Counted from the first letter of the stretch, positions 1-6,421 are shown. The stretch is 6,579 bases of DNA from Gammaproteobacteria bacterium (GCA_003229995.1 QIGJ01000047.1:1-6579); one strand, 5' to 3'. Notes: a model not told the origin generated them from the sequence alone. Program-made: numbers and translations.

Positions 1-275
1 CGCAGAGTCACTTTACAACCGATGGGCCAGCCTTCACGCACCTTAAAACCGGCAACTGACAAGCGCGCATGATTAACCACTGGTTTTTGACCGGCAATCC
101 TGGTCATGTCATCCACGGCATGCTGAATAATTTTCTTGTCGCCAATAGCCTCGCCGAGCCCCATATTCAGGGTGATTTTTTCCAGCTTCGGCACTTCCAT
201 CACGCTGTTGAAACCAAACTGTTTCTTGAGCTGATCGACCACAGTGTCTCTATAATATTCTCGTAAACGGGACAT
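1..275 (-). CDS. rplE: 50S ribosomal protein L5, N-terminal half (cut by window edge)
   Basis: L5 binds 5S rRNA in the central protuberance of the large subunit and contacts the P-site tRNA. The 91 complete codons visible here read [18 protein letters not shown] at the start. They continue with the family-typical stretches [20 protein letters not shown] (residues 23-42) and [19 protein letters not shown] (73-91), which align without gaps to E. coli L5; about half of the usual ~179 residues is present. The ATG at 275-273 is preceded by a purine-rich stretch (GGAAGGGCGGAAG) that can serve as the ribosome binding site. The gene lies 46 bp after rplX, its normal place in the spc operon. Residues 68-72 read NHARL where E. 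coli has TKARK, a small departure in a basic rRNA-contacting loop. The reading frame is open to the window edge, so this is an edge truncation and not a broken gene. Confidence 0.97.
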   Translation of the reverse strand, partial: MSRLREYYRDTVVDQLKKQFGFNSVMEVPKLEKITLNMGLGEAIGDKKIIQHAVDDMTRIAGQKPVVNHARLSVAGFKVREGWPIGCKVTL

Positions 276-321
276 GACTTTCTTCCGCCCTTCCTAATTA
301 ACGTGTTCTAAAACCAAAAAG

Positions 322-639
322 TTAAATGTCCACAACTTCGTTGTCAGACTTAAAAAACCGCACCCTGCTTTTATCTTTCAATATCTTGATGCCAACACGG
401 TCGCCCTTGCCCGTTGCCGGATTAAACAAAGCGACATTGGAAATATGCAACGACATCTCTTTCTCGATAATACCGCCAGCTTCTCCCGCATTGGGGTTTG
501 CTTTAACATGCTTTTTTGCCATGTTGCGACTTTCAACCAAAACACGATTATCTGCCACTATCTTCAGAACAGCGCCACGTTTACCTTTGTCTTTACCGGT
601 GGTGATGACAACTTCATCACCTTTTTTGATCTTACGCAT
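322..639 (-). CDS. rplX: 50S ribosomal protein L24
   Basis: L24 is an assembly-initiator protein of the large subunit that binds the 5' domain of 23S rRNA near the exit of the peptide tunnel. The 105-residue product matches the usual ~104. A KOW motif occupies roughly residues 3-30, with the signature [11 protein letters not shown] at 14-24. The conserved GGIIEKE (55-61), [10 protein letters not shown] (65-74) and C-terminal VRFFKS (93-98) follow. The ATG at 639 gives the family N-terminus [10 protein letters not shown]; the upstream AAGAGA is only a modest Shine-Dalgarno match. It sits 106 bp after rplN and 46 bp before rplE, the standard spc operon order, so co-transcription with rplN is likely. 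The stop codon is TAA. Nothing in the protein looks unusual. Confidence 0.98.
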   Translation of the reverse strand: MRKIKKGDEVVITTGKDKGKRGAVLKIVADNRVLVESRNMAKKHVKANPNAGEAGGIIEKEMSLHISNVALFNPATGKGDRVGIKILKDKSRVRFFKSDNEVVDI

Positions 640-683
640 CGTAATTCTCTTTCTTGCTACTAATATGAATGCTGGCAGAATCT

Positions 684-691
684 TTACAAAA
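684..691 (-). repeat. Third copy of TTTTGTAA in the rplN-rplX gap
   Basis: The octamer TTTTGTAA (minus strand) recurs here, about 42 bp beyond the two copies inside the 13-bp tandem duplication at the rplN stop codon (728-753). The copy is followed by AGA and not by CAGGA, so only the core of the repeat is shared. The rest of the gap (640-727) shows no convincing promoter, terminator or reading frame. The octamer is A+T rich and could recur by chance. Confidence 0.5.
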
Positions 692-727
692 CGCTCTGCA
701 AAATCTCTGTCCTGCGTTTATACAAGG

Positions 728-753
728 TCCTGTTACAAAATCCTGTTACAAAA
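728..753 (-). repeat. Exact 13-bp tandem duplication across the rplN stop codon
   Basis: The plus-strand unit tcctgttacaaaa occurs twice back to back (728-740 and 741-753) without a mismatch; on the coding strand this is TTTTGTAACAGGA twice. The first copy in the direction of translation carries the last Leu codon (TTG) and the TAA stop of rplN. The second lies wholly in the non-coding gap. Because the unit is not a multiple of three and falls after the stop, the L14 protein keeps its normal -APEVL terminus. A slippage duplication is the simplest origin. Confidence 0.9.
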
Positions 754-1114
754 CTTCCGGGGCCAACGAGATGATCTTCATGAAACGCTCACTACGCAAT
801 TCACGGGTCACCGGGCCAAAAATACGTGTACCAATCGGTTGCAAATTGGCGTTCAACAACACTGCTGCATTACCATCAAAACGAATCAATGAGCCATCGG
901 AACGCCGCACACCTTTGGCAGTACGCACGACAACGGCGTTATACACTTCGCCTTTTTTGACTTTTCCGCGAGGGATGGCCTCTTTGATACTCACTTTGAT
1001 GATGTCACCAATACCCGCATAACGGCGCTTGGAACCACCCAGCACTTTGATACACATCAGGCGACGCGCACCGCTGTTGTCAGCCACATCTAATACCGTC
1101 TGCATCTGAATCAT
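746..1114 (-). CDS. rplN: 50S ribosomal protein L14
   Basis: L14 binds 23S rRNA at the subunit interface, where it helps form bridges to 16S rRNA and, in bacteria, is the docking site of the silencing factor RsfS. The 122-residue product is within one residue of E. coli L14. It shows the family landmarks [17 protein letters not shown] (residues 11-27), [26 protein letters not shown] (30-55), [21 protein letters not shown] (68-88) and the C-terminal [13 protein letters not shown] (95-107). The ATG at 1114 is supported by the universal MIQ start and by GGTGGAGA about 7-9 bases upstream. It is the first gene of the spc unit: a 184-bp gap containing a promoter candidate precedes it. Its TAA stop lies inside an exact 13-bp tandem duplication. 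Confidence 0.98.
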   Translation of the reverse strand: MIQMQTVLDVADNSGARRLMCIKVLGGSKRRYAGIGDIIKVSIKEAIPRGKVKKGEVYNAVVVRTAKGVRRSDGSLIRFDGNAAVLLNANLQPIGTRIFGPVTRELRSERFMKIISLAPEVL

Positions 1115-1169
1115 CGAAATATCTCCACCAAACTACGCACAAAACCACCGGAACCCGCTGGATAAAGGG

Positions 1170-1195
1170 CGCGCATCATATCACTAAAATGCGCG
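1170..1195. repeat. Short inverted repeat over the rplN promoter -10 region
   Basis: Seven bases at 1170-1176 (cgcgcat) are the exact reverse complement of 1189-1195 (atgcgcg), leaving a 12-base loop. The right arm shares four bases (1192-1195) with the stem of the larger hairpin at 1192-1227, so the two cannot form completely at the same time in one transcript. It also covers the -10 hexamer and most of the spacer of the proposed promoter, so it could act as a DNA element instead of an RNA one. No function is known to me. Confidence 0.5.
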
Positions 1196-1203
1196 GAGCC
1201 CAA
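1175..1203 (-). promoter_or_regulatory. Candidate sigma-70 promoter of the spc operon (upstream of rplN)
   Basis: On the minus strand a -10 hexamer TATGAT (1180-1175; five of six to consensus) is preceded by TGA, giving an extended -10 (TGn). A -35 candidate TTGGGC (1203-1198; three of six, including TTG) lies at the ideal 17-base spacing. Directly downstream comes GCGCGCCC, a G+C-rich discriminator typical of stringently controlled ribosomal promoters. Transcription would start near 1168, giving a leader of about 55 bases to the rplN ATG. The E. coli spc promoter lies in the same rpsQ-rplN gap and, as I recall, reads TATAATGCCGCGCCCT around its -10, closely resembling TATGATGCGCGCCCT here. 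Position, motif and resemblance agree; activity itself is inferred. Confidence 0.75.
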
Positions 1204-1227
1204 ACATTTATCATTTTGGGCTCCGCG
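1192..1227 (-). terminator. Strong hairpin after rpsQ, probable weak terminator or processing site of the S10 operon
   Basis: A perfect 13-bp inverted repeat (cgcggagcccaaa at 1192-1204 and its reverse complement at 1215-1227) encloses a 10-base loop; nine of the 13 pairs are G-C. In the S10 transcript it lies about 70 bases after the rpsQ stop and is followed by GCATTTTAG-type sequence, that is, only four consecutive U residues starting three bases after the stem. The short U tract makes it an imperfect intrinsic terminator, so read-through into rplN is likely. The downstream arm contains the -35 candidate of the rplN promoter. An RNase processing or mRNA-end stabilising role is an alternative. 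Confidence 0.6.
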
Positions 1228-1298
1228 TGAAACTGCTTGTCATTTGTCTGCAAAAACCAGCTTATCGGTCATCAAACGGCGAAATCAGGGATAAAATG

Positions 1299-1556
1299 CT
1301 AATTCGCCCGCTTAACGATTTCTACTAACTTCCAGGACTTGGTCTTGGAAATAGGCCTGCACTCGCTGATTATGACTTCGTCGCCTTCATTGCAGGCATT
1401 TTTTTCATCATGCACATGCAGTTTGGTGGAACGACGAATATATTTGCCATAAAGCGGGTGTTTAACGCGACGCTCCACCAGCACCGTGATCGTGCGATCC
1501 ATTTTATTACTGATCACACGGCCTGATTCTGTCCGGATAATTTTGCTTTCACTCAT
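1299..1556 (-). CDS. rpsQ: 30S ribosomal protein S17
   Basis: S17 is a primary binding protein of the 16S rRNA 5' domain, needed for early small-subunit assembly. The 85-residue product is family length and folds as an OB barrel. The recognisable core runs [31 protein letters not shown] (residues 12-42), then [16 protein letters not shown] (44-59) and the signature [17 protein letters not shown] (65-81). Its ATG (1556) overlaps the TGA of rpmC in an ATGA junction, so translation is probably coupled. It is the last gene of the S10 operon and is followed by the 184-bp boundary with hairpin and promoter. The stop is TAG. The protein ends KRAN, slightly different from the E. coli tail, which is normal variation. 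Confidence 0.98.
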   Translation of the reverse strand: MSESKIIRTESGRVISNKMDRTITVLVERRVKHPLYGKYIRRSTKLHVHDEKNACNEGDEVIISECRPISKTKSWKLVEIVKRAN

Positions 1557-1765
1557 TCTGCGTCACCCGCACTTTTTTCGTTCATCTTTTTTTCATTCAC
1601 GATGGTCAACACCCGTGCCACATCTCGCCGCACACCTTTCATGCGTGCCGAATTATTCAACTGCCCAGTGCCTTTTTGCATGCGCAGATTAAATTGCTCA
1701 CGCAACAATCCGTTCAACTCTTTCAGCTGGGTTTCATTTTTACTTCTTAATTCTTTTACGTCCAT
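1553..1765 (-). CDS. rpmC: 50S ribosomal protein L29
   Basis: L29 is a small, largely helical protein that sits beside L23 at the peptide-tunnel exit. The 70-residue product shows the normal two-helix layout: [36 protein letters not shown] (1-36), then [23 protein letters not shown] (37-59), which holds the family signature around [14 protein letters not shown]. It is about seven residues longer than E. coli L29 because of a hydrophilic tail, [11 protein letters not shown]. Its ATG shares one base with the rplP TAA (TAATG), and its own TGA overlaps the rpsQ start (ATGA). Both junctions point to translational coupling within the S10 operon. The assignment is secure by sequence and by position between L16 and S17. 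Confidence 0.97.
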   Translation of the reverse strand: MDVKELRSKNETQLKELNGLLREQFNLRMQKGTGQLNNSARMKGVRRDVARVLTIVNEKKMNEKSAGDAE

Positions 1766-2178
1766 TACATCACCGTCCGAGTCACAAATGACGTTGTCAC
1801 GGGAAGTTTGGCGGCCGCTAATTGAAACGCTTCGCGTGCCAATTCTTCGCTCACCCCTTCCATTTCAAATAACATCCGACCAGGCTGAATCTGGGCAACC
1901 CAATACTCCACCCCGCCTTTACCTTTACCCATACGGACTTCAAGCGGCTTTTTGGTAATTGGTTTGTCGGGAAACACACGAATCCAGATCTTACCGCCAC
2001 GCTTAATATGGCGCGTCATTGCACGACGACTGGCTTCAATCTGACGGGCAGTAATCCGACCACGGCCTGTGGCCTTCAGGCCAAACTCACCAAAACTGAC
2101 ATCGCTGCCACGGAAAGCAAGTCCGCGGTTACGACCTTTCATCTGTTTGCGAAACTTAGTTCGCTTCGGCTGTAACAT
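1765..2178 (-). CDS. rplP: 50S ribosomal protein L16
   Basis: L16 lies near the A site and peptidyl-transferase centre and helps position aminoacyl-tRNA; it joins late in large-subunit assembly. The 137 residues align over the full length with E. coli L16 (136). Landmarks are [19 protein letters not shown] (1-19), [32 protein letters not shown] (44-75), [25 protein letters not shown] (81-105) and the C-terminal FVTRTVM. Arg82 corresponds to E. coli Arg81, the residue hydroxylated by the oxygenase RoxA/YcfD; whether this organism modifies it is unknown. The ATG at 2178 follows GGGAG at a spacing of about eight bases. The TAA stop shares one base with the rpmC start. The gap from rpsC is 19 bp. 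Confidence 0.98.
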   Translation of the reverse strand: MLQPKRTKFRKQMKGRNRGLAFRGSDVSFGEFGLKATGRGRITARQIEASRRAMTRHIKRGGKIWIRVFPDKPITKKPLEVRMGKGKGGVEYWVAQIQPGRMLFEMEGVSEELAREAFQLAAAKLPVTTSFVTRTVM

Positions 2179-2197
2179 CTCTCTTACTCCCTAAAAA

Positions 2198-2866
2198 CTA
2201 GCCGGCAGCTTTTTCAGCAGTGACCGGTGCCTGACCATCATCAAAAACCTCGCCCTTAAACACCCAGACTTTTACGCCAATAATGCCGTAAGTGGTACTG
2301 GCCTCAACCATGCCATAATCAATATCGGCTCGCAGTGTGTGCAATGGTACACGCCCTTCGTGGTACCACTCCGCGCGAGCAATGTCCGCGCCATTCAAAC
2401 GACCCGCAACCCGGATTTTAATGCCTTGTGCCCCCAGACGCATGGCGTTTTGCACGGCACGCTTCATGGCACGACGAAACATGATTCGGCGCTCCAGCTG
2501 CTGCGCAACATTTTCAGCGACCAATACGGCATCCAGTTCCGGCTTGCGGATTTCTTCAATATTAATGCTCACCGGGATGCCCATCATGTGGGTAACATCC
2601 TTACGCAGGCGCTCAACATCTTCACCCTTTTTGCCAATAACGATACCAGGACGTGCGGTGTGGATGGTAATCCGCGCGTTATTCGCCGGACGTTCGATCT
2701 GTACACGGCTAACCGATGCGCTCTTTAACTTTTTCTTAATGAAAGCACGCACTTTCAGATCCATGTTCAAGGTATCTGCGAAATTCTTGGAATCTGCGTA
2801 CCACTTGGATGTCCAATCTTTGACAATACCTAAGCGAATACCCGTTGGATGTACTTTTTGACCCAT
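2198..2866 (-). CDS. rpsC: 30S ribosomal protein S3
   Basis: S3 forms part of the mRNA entry pore on the 30S head and takes part in the ribosome's helicase activity. The start [18 protein letters not shown] is diagnostic. A type II KH domain covers roughly residues 39-107, with its GxxG loop as GKKG at 78-81 inside [15 protein letters not shown]. The C-terminal S3 domain follows, with [55 protein letters not shown] (131-185). The product has 222 residues, about 11 fewer than E. coli, owing to a shorter acidic and alanine-rich tail ([11 protein letters not shown]), a variable region of the family. The ATG at 2866 has a strong upstream GAGGAAGGGG. It lies 27 bp after rplV and 19 bp before rplP. 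The stop is TAG. Confidence 0.98.
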   Translation of the reverse strand: MGQKVHPTGIRLGIVKDWTSKWYADSKNFADTLNMDLKVRAFIKKKLKSASVSRVQIERPANNARITIHTARPGIVIGKKGEDVERLRKDVTHMMGIPVSINIEEIRKPELDAVLVAENVAQQLERRIMFRRAMKRAVQNAMRLGAQGIKIRVAGRLNGADIARAEWYHEGRVPLHTLRADIDYGMVEASTTYGIIGVKVWVFKGEVFDDGQAPVTAEKAAG

Positions 2867-2893
2867 TACAGACCCCTTCCTCTTAATTAACGG

Positions 2894-3226
2894 TTAACTG
2901 TCACTGACTGTCACAGTAATGTGACTGTGGCGTTTTAAAATTCGAACACCACGTCCTTTGGCGCGTGCGCGCATGCGCTTGTGCGTCGGCCCCTCATCAA
3001 CAAAGACGGTGGAAATTTTCAACTCATCGATGTCAGCACCTTCATTGTGCTCGGCATTGGCAATGGCGGACTCCAGCACTTTTTTCACCAGATGCGCCGC
3101 CTTTTTGGGGCTGAACGTCAAAATCTGCAACGCCTTTTCAACATCCAAACCACGAATCTGATCAGCAATCAGACGCCCTTTTTGCGCCGACAACGGTGCA
3201 TTCGATAATTTTGCGCTTACTTCCAT
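2894..3226 (-). CDS. rplV: 50S ribosomal protein L22
   Basis: L22 binds all domains of 23S rRNA, and its long beta hairpin lines the peptide tunnel, where changes can give macrolide tolerance or alter stalling peptides. The 110 residues equal E. coli in length. Conserved blocks are [14 protein letters not shown] (13-26), [30 protein letters not shown] (41-70) and [31 protein letters not shown] (75-105). The hairpin tip (about 80-100) reads [12 protein letters not shown] where E. coli has IMPRAKGRADR; similar ARAKGRG forms exist in other Gammaproteobacteria, so resistance should not be assumed. The ATG at 3226 follows AAGGGG, which overlaps the rpsS stop; the gap is 11 bp. Short repeats near the 3' end encode the ITVTVSDS tail. 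Confidence 0.98.
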   Translation of the reverse strand: MEVSAKLSNAPLSAQKGRLIADQIRGLDVEKALQILTFSPKKAAHLVKKVLESAIANAEHNEGADIDELKISTVFVDEGPTHKRMRARAKGRGVRILKRHSHITVTVSDS

Positions 3227-3237
3227 ATCAATACCCC

Positions 3238-3510
3238 TTAGCGGCTTTTCTTATCCGCCGTGTGACCTCTGTAGGTACGGGTCGGAGCAAATTCACCGAG
3301 TTTGTAACCCACCATATCTTCAGTGATGAACACCGGCATATGCTGACGGCCATTATGCACAGCGATGGTCAGACCCAACATGTCGGGAAGAACCATTGAA
3401 CGACGCGACCAGGTTTTGATCGGTTTTCTGCTATTGGCTTCTGCTGCTACTTTCACCTTTTTAGCAAGGTGCAGGTCAACAAAAGGTCCTTTGTGAATTG
3501 AACGTGGCAC
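3238..3510 (-). CDS. rpsS: 30S ribosomal protein S19 (GTG start)
   Basis: S19 sits in the 30S head, where it pairs with S13 and contacts the central protuberance of the 50S subunit. The 90 residues compare with 92 in E. coli. The protein begins [15 protein letters not shown] and carries [49 protein letters not shown] at 35-83, the S19 signature region. The initiation codon is GTG (3510-3508): the family start MPRS lies exactly here, no in-frame ATG is available just upstream, and GAGAG precedes it by about eight bases. It is the only non-ATG start among the genes in this window. It lies 40 bp after rplB and 11 bp before rplV. The stop is TAA. Confidence 0.97.
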   Translation of the reverse strand: MPRSIHKGPFVDLHLAKKVKVAAEANSRKPIKTWSRRSMVLPDMLGLTIAVHNGRQHMPVFITEDMVGYKLGEFAPTRTYRGHTADKKSR

Positions 3511-3530
3511 GATCCTGTCTCTCTTTCAGT
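3511..3530 (-). promoter_or_regulatory. Ribosome binding region that decides the GTG start of rpsS
   Basis: The minus strand directly upstream of the GTG codon reads AAAGAGAGACAGGATC. GAGAG at about eight bases from GTG is the best-spaced Shine-Dalgarno candidate; the AGGA only two bases away is too close to work in the usual way. No in-frame ATG lies in the preceding codons, which supports GTG as the true start. Confidence 0.6.
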
Positions 3531-3550
3531 ATATCAATAAATGTTAAAAA

Positions 3551-4381
3551 CTATTTAGACTTACGACGGCGTACAATCATGCCATCCGTACGTTTGTTAC
3601 TGCGAGTCTTATAACCTTTTGTCGGTGTGCCCCAGGGTGACACGGGATGACGGCCACCGGAAGTACGGCCTTCACCACCGCCATGCGGATGATCAACCGG
3701 ATTCATGGCAACACCACGCACGGTCGGACGCACACCACGCCAGCGCGACGCACCGGCTTTGCCCAGCTTGCGCAGGCTGTGCTCACTGTTACCCACTTCA
3801 CCAATAACGGCACGACATTCCGTGTGGATTTTGCGCATTTCACCCGAACGCAAGCGCAACGTCGCGTATTCACCCTCACGGGCCACTAATTGCGCAGAGG
3901 CACCGGCGCTGCGTATCATTTGCGCGCCCTTGCCCGATTTCATTTCAATACAATGAACCGTGGTGCCGACAGGAATGCTGCGTAACATCAAGCAATTGCC
4001 AGATTTAATCGGCGCATCATTACCTGAAATGATTTCTGTACCCGCCTGCACACCTTTGGGGGCAATGATGTAACGGCGTTCACCATCAGCAAACAACAGC
4101 AACGCAATATGCGCGCTGCGATTGGGATCATACTCCAACCGTTCAACACGGGCTGGAATACCATCCTTGTCATTACGTTTGAAATCGATAACGCGGTAAT
4201 GCTGCTTGTGACCACCACCACGATGACGCGTGGTAATACGTCCCTGGTTATTACGACCGCCCGTACGGGATTTATGCTCCAGCAGTGCCGCATATGGTTC
4301 GCCTTTGTGCAGATCAGGCGTGCTGACCTGGACCACAAAACGGCGGCCCGGTGATGTCGGTTTTGCTTTTAAAATTGCCAT
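3551..4381 (-). CDS. rplB: 50S ribosomal protein L2
   Basis: L2 is one of the most conserved large-subunit proteins. It is required for subunit association and for building the peptidyl-transferase centre. The product has 276 residues (E. coli 273). It contains the N-terminal RNA-binding domain with [28 protein letters not shown] (42-69) and the C-terminal SH3-like domain. The near-invariant loop [17 protein letters not shown] (223-239) includes His231, the counterpart of E. coli His229. The loop continues [37 protein letters not shown], about two residues longer than E. coli at SGGRHP, as in many other bacteria. The ATG at 4381 has two GGAG motifs upstream, the nearer about 11 bases away. 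It lies 42 bp after rplW. The stop is TAG. Confidence 0.98.
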   Translation of the reverse strand: MAILKAKPTSPGRRFVVQVSTPDLHKGEPYAALLEHKSRTGGRNNQGRITTRHRGGGHKQHYRVIDFKRNDKDGIPARVERLEYDPNRSAHIALLLFADGERRYIIAPKGVQAGTEIISGNDAPIKSGNCLMLRSIPVGTTVHCIEMKSGKGAQMIRSAGASAQLVAREGEYATLRLRSGEMRKIHTECRAVIGEVGNSEHSLRKLGKAGASRWRGVRPTVRGVAMNPVDHPHGGGEGRTSGGRHPVSPWGTPTKGYKTRSNKRTDGMIVRRRKSK

Positions 4382-4391
4382 GCTTTCATTT

Positions 4392-4410
4392 ACTCCAAAA
4401 GGACTCCAAA
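4392..4410 (-). repeat. Duplicated TTTGGAGT (two Shine-Dalgarno-like motifs) before rplB
   Basis: The octamer actccaaa (plus strand; TTTGGAGT on the coding strand) occurs at 4392-4399 and again at 4403-4410, eleven bases apart. Each copy contains GGAG, the core of a ribosome binding site. The nearer GGAG is about 11 bases from the rplB ATG, a little longer than usual, and the other about 22 bases. The near copy is the probable binding site; the far copy has no evident role. Confidence 0.6.
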
Positions 4411-4423
4411 TACCTGTCTTGAC

Positions 4424-4717
4424 TTATTCGCCAACAAAGTCAATGGTTTGACCCGCCTTCACACGTACGTAAGCTTTTCTCCAGTTTCTGCGGTGACCCA
4501 CACGATGACCTGTGCGCTTGGTTTTGCCTTTCACGTTCACCACGCGAACGGTATCCACTTCCACTTCAAATAATTTTTCCACTGCCTGTTTCACTTCAGG
4601 TTTAGTTGCATTGCTGGCAACCTGAAAAACATATTGATTGCTGGACTCACCGATAATCGCTGCCTTCTCCGTAACATGCGGACCCAACAAAATATTCATG
4701 ATTCGCTGATCATTCAT
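4424..4717 (-). CDS. rplW: 50S ribosomal protein L23
   Basis: L23 lies at the peptide-tunnel exit and is the docking point for trigger factor and the signal recognition particle. The 97-residue product (E. coli 100) shows the early motif GPHVTEKAA (12-20), in which Glu17 matches E. coli Glu18, the trigger-factor contact. The central [26 protein letters not shown] (45-70) and the C-terminal [22 protein letters not shown] (76-97) follow. Its N-terminus ([15 protein letters not shown]) is the usual variable part. The ATG at 4717 overlaps the rplD TGA in an ATGA junction, so translation is probably coupled to L4. The stop is TAA, 42 bp before rplB. Confidence 0.98.
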   Translation of the reverse strand: MNDQRIMNILLGPHVTEKAAIIGESSNQYVFQVASNATKPEVKQAVEKLFEVEVDTVRVVNVKGKTKRTGHRVGHRRNWRKAYVRVKAGQTIDFVGE

Positions 4718-5334
4718 GCCAGCATCTCCTCAATTTTCTGCACCGCACCCACTGTCATAATAATATTCGCGCTGCCGACCAGACTGACAGGGTTAATTTC
4801 GCTCGCTTCCAAGACATCCACCTTGTGCAGATTGCGCGCAGAAAGCGACAAACTCTCATCAGCCGCATCGGTAATTATCACACCACTCTCAAATTTGATG
4901 GCCGCCAGTTTTTCCACCAGATCTTTGGTCTTGGGCGCATCGAGACTGAATGTGTCAACAATGGTCAAACGCTCCTGCCGCACCAGCTCAGACAAAATAG
5001 AACGCATCGCACTGCGATACATCTTTTTATTCACCTTTTGCGAATGATCCTGCGGCGTTAATGCAAAGGTATGGCCACCGGAGCGCCAGATCGGGCTACG
5101 AATAGTCCCCGCACGCGCACGACCTGTACCCTTTTGACGCCAGGGTTTCGCACCACCACCACGAACCGCAGAGCGGCTCTTACTGGCACGAGTGCCGCTA
5201 CGACCACCCGCCAGATAAGCGGTGACCACCTGATGAATCAGCGCCTCGTTAAAGTCGCGGGCAAACGTGCTGTCAGAAAGCGCTACCGTTTTGGCAGACG
5301 CTTCACCCGTTGCTGTGGTTAATTTTAATTCCAT
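4714..5334 (-). CDS. rplD: 50S ribosomal protein L4
   Basis: L4 binds 23S rRNA domain I and reaches into the peptide tunnel through a long basic loop. In E. coli it also represses its own operon by acting on the S10 leader at both transcription and translation. The product has 206 residues (E. coli 201); the extra residues lie near the N-terminus (GEASAK, about 10-15). The loop covers roughly 45-100 and contains [25 protein letters not shown] (63-87) and [18 protein letters not shown] (93-110). The C-terminal half shows [18 protein letters not shown] and [21 protein letters not shown]. The ATG at 5334 has GAGG seven bases upstream; the gap from rplC is 11 bp. The TGA stop overlaps rplW. The classic leader target seems absent upstream of rpsJ. 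Confidence 0.98.
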   Translation of the reverse strand: MELKLTTATGEASAKTVALSDSTFARDFNEALIHQVVTAYLAGGRSGTRASKSRSAVRGGGAKPWRQKGTGRARAGTIRSPIWRSGGHTFALTPQDHSQKVNKKMYRSAMRSILSELVRQERLTIVDTFSLDAPKTKDLVEKLAAIKFESGVIITDAADESLSLSARNLHKVDVLEASEINPVSLVGSANIIMTVGAVQKIEEMLA

Positions 5335-5345
5335 GGTTCAGCCTC

Positions 5346-5987
5346 TCACTTCGTCTTGATCGCAGGGCTTACTAATAAATTGCCGCCCTTTGCACCCGGA
5401 ACAGCACCCTTGACGAGCAACAAATTACGTTCTGCATCCACACGCACCACTTCCAGGTTCTGATTCGTAGTACGCGCATTACCCATATGCCCCGCCATTT
5501 TTTTGCCCTTGAACACATGGCCGGGATTTTGCCCCAGACCGATAGAACCCGGCGCACGATGCGAGATCGAGTTACCGTGGGTAGCATCCTGCATGGCAAA
5601 ATTGTGACGCTTGATAACACCGGCAAAACCTTTACCAATGCTGGTGCCAACCACATCGACTTTCTGGCCTTCCGTAAAAATATCCACGTTAATTGTGGAG
5701 CCGGTTTCCAGCTCTTCACCTTCGCCGTCACCCAAACGGAATTCCCACATACCCCGCCCTGCTTCCACACCTGACTTGGCAAAATGGCCCGCAGCTGCTT
5801 TATTCACCCGTGAAGGACGGCGATTACCTGTCGTTACCTGTACCGCACGATAACCATCCGTCTCCAGCGTTTTCAATTGCGAGATACGATTGGGCTCCAC
5901 TTCGATTACGGTCACAGGAATCGAAACACCTTCTTCTGTGAAGATGCGCGTCATTCCCGCTTTGCGGCCGACAATTCCAATGGTCAT
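5346..5987 (-). CDS. rplC: 50S ribosomal protein L3
   Basis: L3 is an early assembly protein of the large subunit whose central extension reaches the peptidyl-transferase centre. The product has 213 residues (E. coli 209). It begins [34 protein letters not shown] (1-34), a form shared with Pseudomonas-type Gammaproteobacteria. The loop region holds [33 protein letters not shown] (118-150) and [17 protein letters not shown] (154-170). Gln153 aligns with E. coli Gln150, the residue methylated by PrmB; modification here is not shown by the sequence. The C-terminus has [27 protein letters not shown]. The ATG at 5987 has AGAGGA upstream. The gap from rpsJ is 94 bp, the longest inside this S10 operon. 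The stop is TGA. Confidence 0.98.
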   Translation of the reverse strand: MTIGIVGRKAGMTRIFTEEGVSIPVTVIEVEPNRISQLKTLETDGYRAVQVTTGNRRPSRVNKAAAGHFAKSGVEAGRGMWEFRLGDGEGEELETGSTINVDIFTEGQKVDVVGTSIGKGFAGVIKRHNFAMQDATHGNSISHRAPGSIGLGQNPGHVFKGKKMAGHMGNARTTNQNLEVVRVDAERNLLLVKGAVPGAKGGNLLVSPAIKTK

Positions 5988-6009
5988 CTTGATTTCCTCT
6001 ACCTTGTGA

Positions 6010-6024
6010 CGGCTGAATCAGCCG
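6010..6024. repeat. 15-bp palindrome (small hairpin) upstream of rplC
   Basis: The sequence cggctgaatcagccg is a perfect palindrome around one central base, with seven-base arms. In RNA it can form a six-pair stem with a three-base loop. It ends about 23 bases before the rplC ATG, just upstream of the AGAGGA ribosome binding site (about 5993-6000). No U tract follows, so it is not an intrinsic terminator. A translational or RNA-processing role is possible but not shown. Confidence 0.65.
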
Positions 6025-6044
6025 GGCACATCATTTATAGCTTT

Positions 6045-6064
6045 ACGCATTTATACGCATTTAT
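6045..6064. repeat. Exact 10-bp tandem repeat in the rpsJ-rplC gap
   Basis: The unit acgcatttat (plus strand) is repeated twice without mismatch at 6045-6054 and 6055-6064; on the coding strand this reads ATAAATGCGT twice. Its core catttat appears again at 6032-6038. The repeat lies just after the rpsJ stop and contains no reading frame. The TATAAA elements it creates lack a credible -35 partner, so I do not call a promoter. Confidence 0.85.
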
Positions 6065-6081
6065 AACGTTACGAAAGGCGT

Positions 6082-6396
6082 TTAACCCAGCTTGATCTGA
6101 ACATCGACACCTGCAGCAAGATCAAGCTTCATCAATGCATCAACAGTTTTATCCGTGGGATCCACAATATCGAGCAGGCGCTTGTGTGTGCGCAACTCAT
6201 ACTGATCACGCGCATCTTTATTGACATGCGGTGAAGTCAGCACTGTCCAACGCTCTTTGCGCGTCGGCAGTGGGATAGGGCCGCGAATCTGGGCACCGGT
6301 ACGCTTGGCGGTCTCTACAATTTCCAATGCAGATTGATCAATCAACCGATGATCAAAAGCCTTTAAGCGGATGCGAATTCTTTGTCCAGCTGCCAT
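6082..6396 (-). CDS. rpsJ: 30S ribosomal protein S10 / antitermination factor NusE
   Basis: S10 is a 30S head protein and, as NusE, pairs with NusB on boxA RNA and links RNA polymerase to the ribosome through NusG. The product has 104 residues (E. coli 103) and aligns without internal gaps from [16 protein letters not shown] (5-20) onward. It continues with [25 protein letters not shown] (25-49), the extended ribosome-binding loop (about 40-65) with [14 protein letters not shown], and the end [20 protein letters not shown] (85-104). The ATG at 6396 is preceded by AAAGG at about eight bases. It is the first gene of the S10 operon and follows tuf by 91 bp. No convincing promoter is visible in that gap, so transcription may continue from the str operon or start inside tuf. 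The stop is TAA. Confidence 0.98.
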   Translation of the reverse strand: MAAGQRIRIRLKAFDHRLIDQSALEIVETAKRTGAQIRGPIPLPTRKERWTVLTSPHVNKDARDQYELRTHKRLLDIVDPTDKTVDALMKLDLAAGVDVQIKLG

Positions 6397-6421
6397 GTTT
6401 ATAACCTTTAAAATTCAGATA

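Noticed and set aside
230..300. S8 (RpsH) autoregulatory binding site around the rplE start, as in the E. coli spc operon
   Set aside because: I looked for the bulged helix resembling 16S helix 21 near the L5 start and could not fold a convincing match by eye; a covariance-model search would be needed.
702..730. TATAAA in the rplN-rplX gap as a possible internal promoter
   Set aside because: No -35-like hexamer occurs at 16-18 bases and there is no TG extension, so the A+T-rich match alone is too weak.
326..1022. Plus-strand open frames over rplX and rplN (188 and 117 codons)
   Set aside because: They run antisense through two certain ribosomal genes and their non-coding junction, with no family match; they are shadows of the coding strand.
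2339..2861. Long plus-strand open frames opposite rpsC (174 and 129 codons)
   Set aside because: They lie antisense to the clearly real S3 gene, have no recognisable domain or ribosome binding site, and their Arg/Ala/Thr-rich composition is what an antisense frame of a basic ribosomal gene gives.
2897..2929. Short direct and inverted repeats at the 3' end of rplV (actgtcac twice, gtcaca/tgtgac stem)
   Set aside because: The sequence encodes the alternating Thr-Val-Ser tail ITVTVSDS, which explains the repeats by codon usage; the stem is only six pairs and no U tract follows.
2960..2995. L22 hairpin-tip variant ARAKGRG as a macrolide-resistance change
   Set aside because: As far as I recall, similar tips occur naturally in other Gammaproteobacteria; nothing here shows an acquired mutation.
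6045..6070. TATAAA elements in the rpsJ-rplC gap as a promoter
   Set aside because: They arise from the 10-bp tandem repeat, and upstream sequence at the right spacing (GGGTTA type) does not resemble a -35 box.
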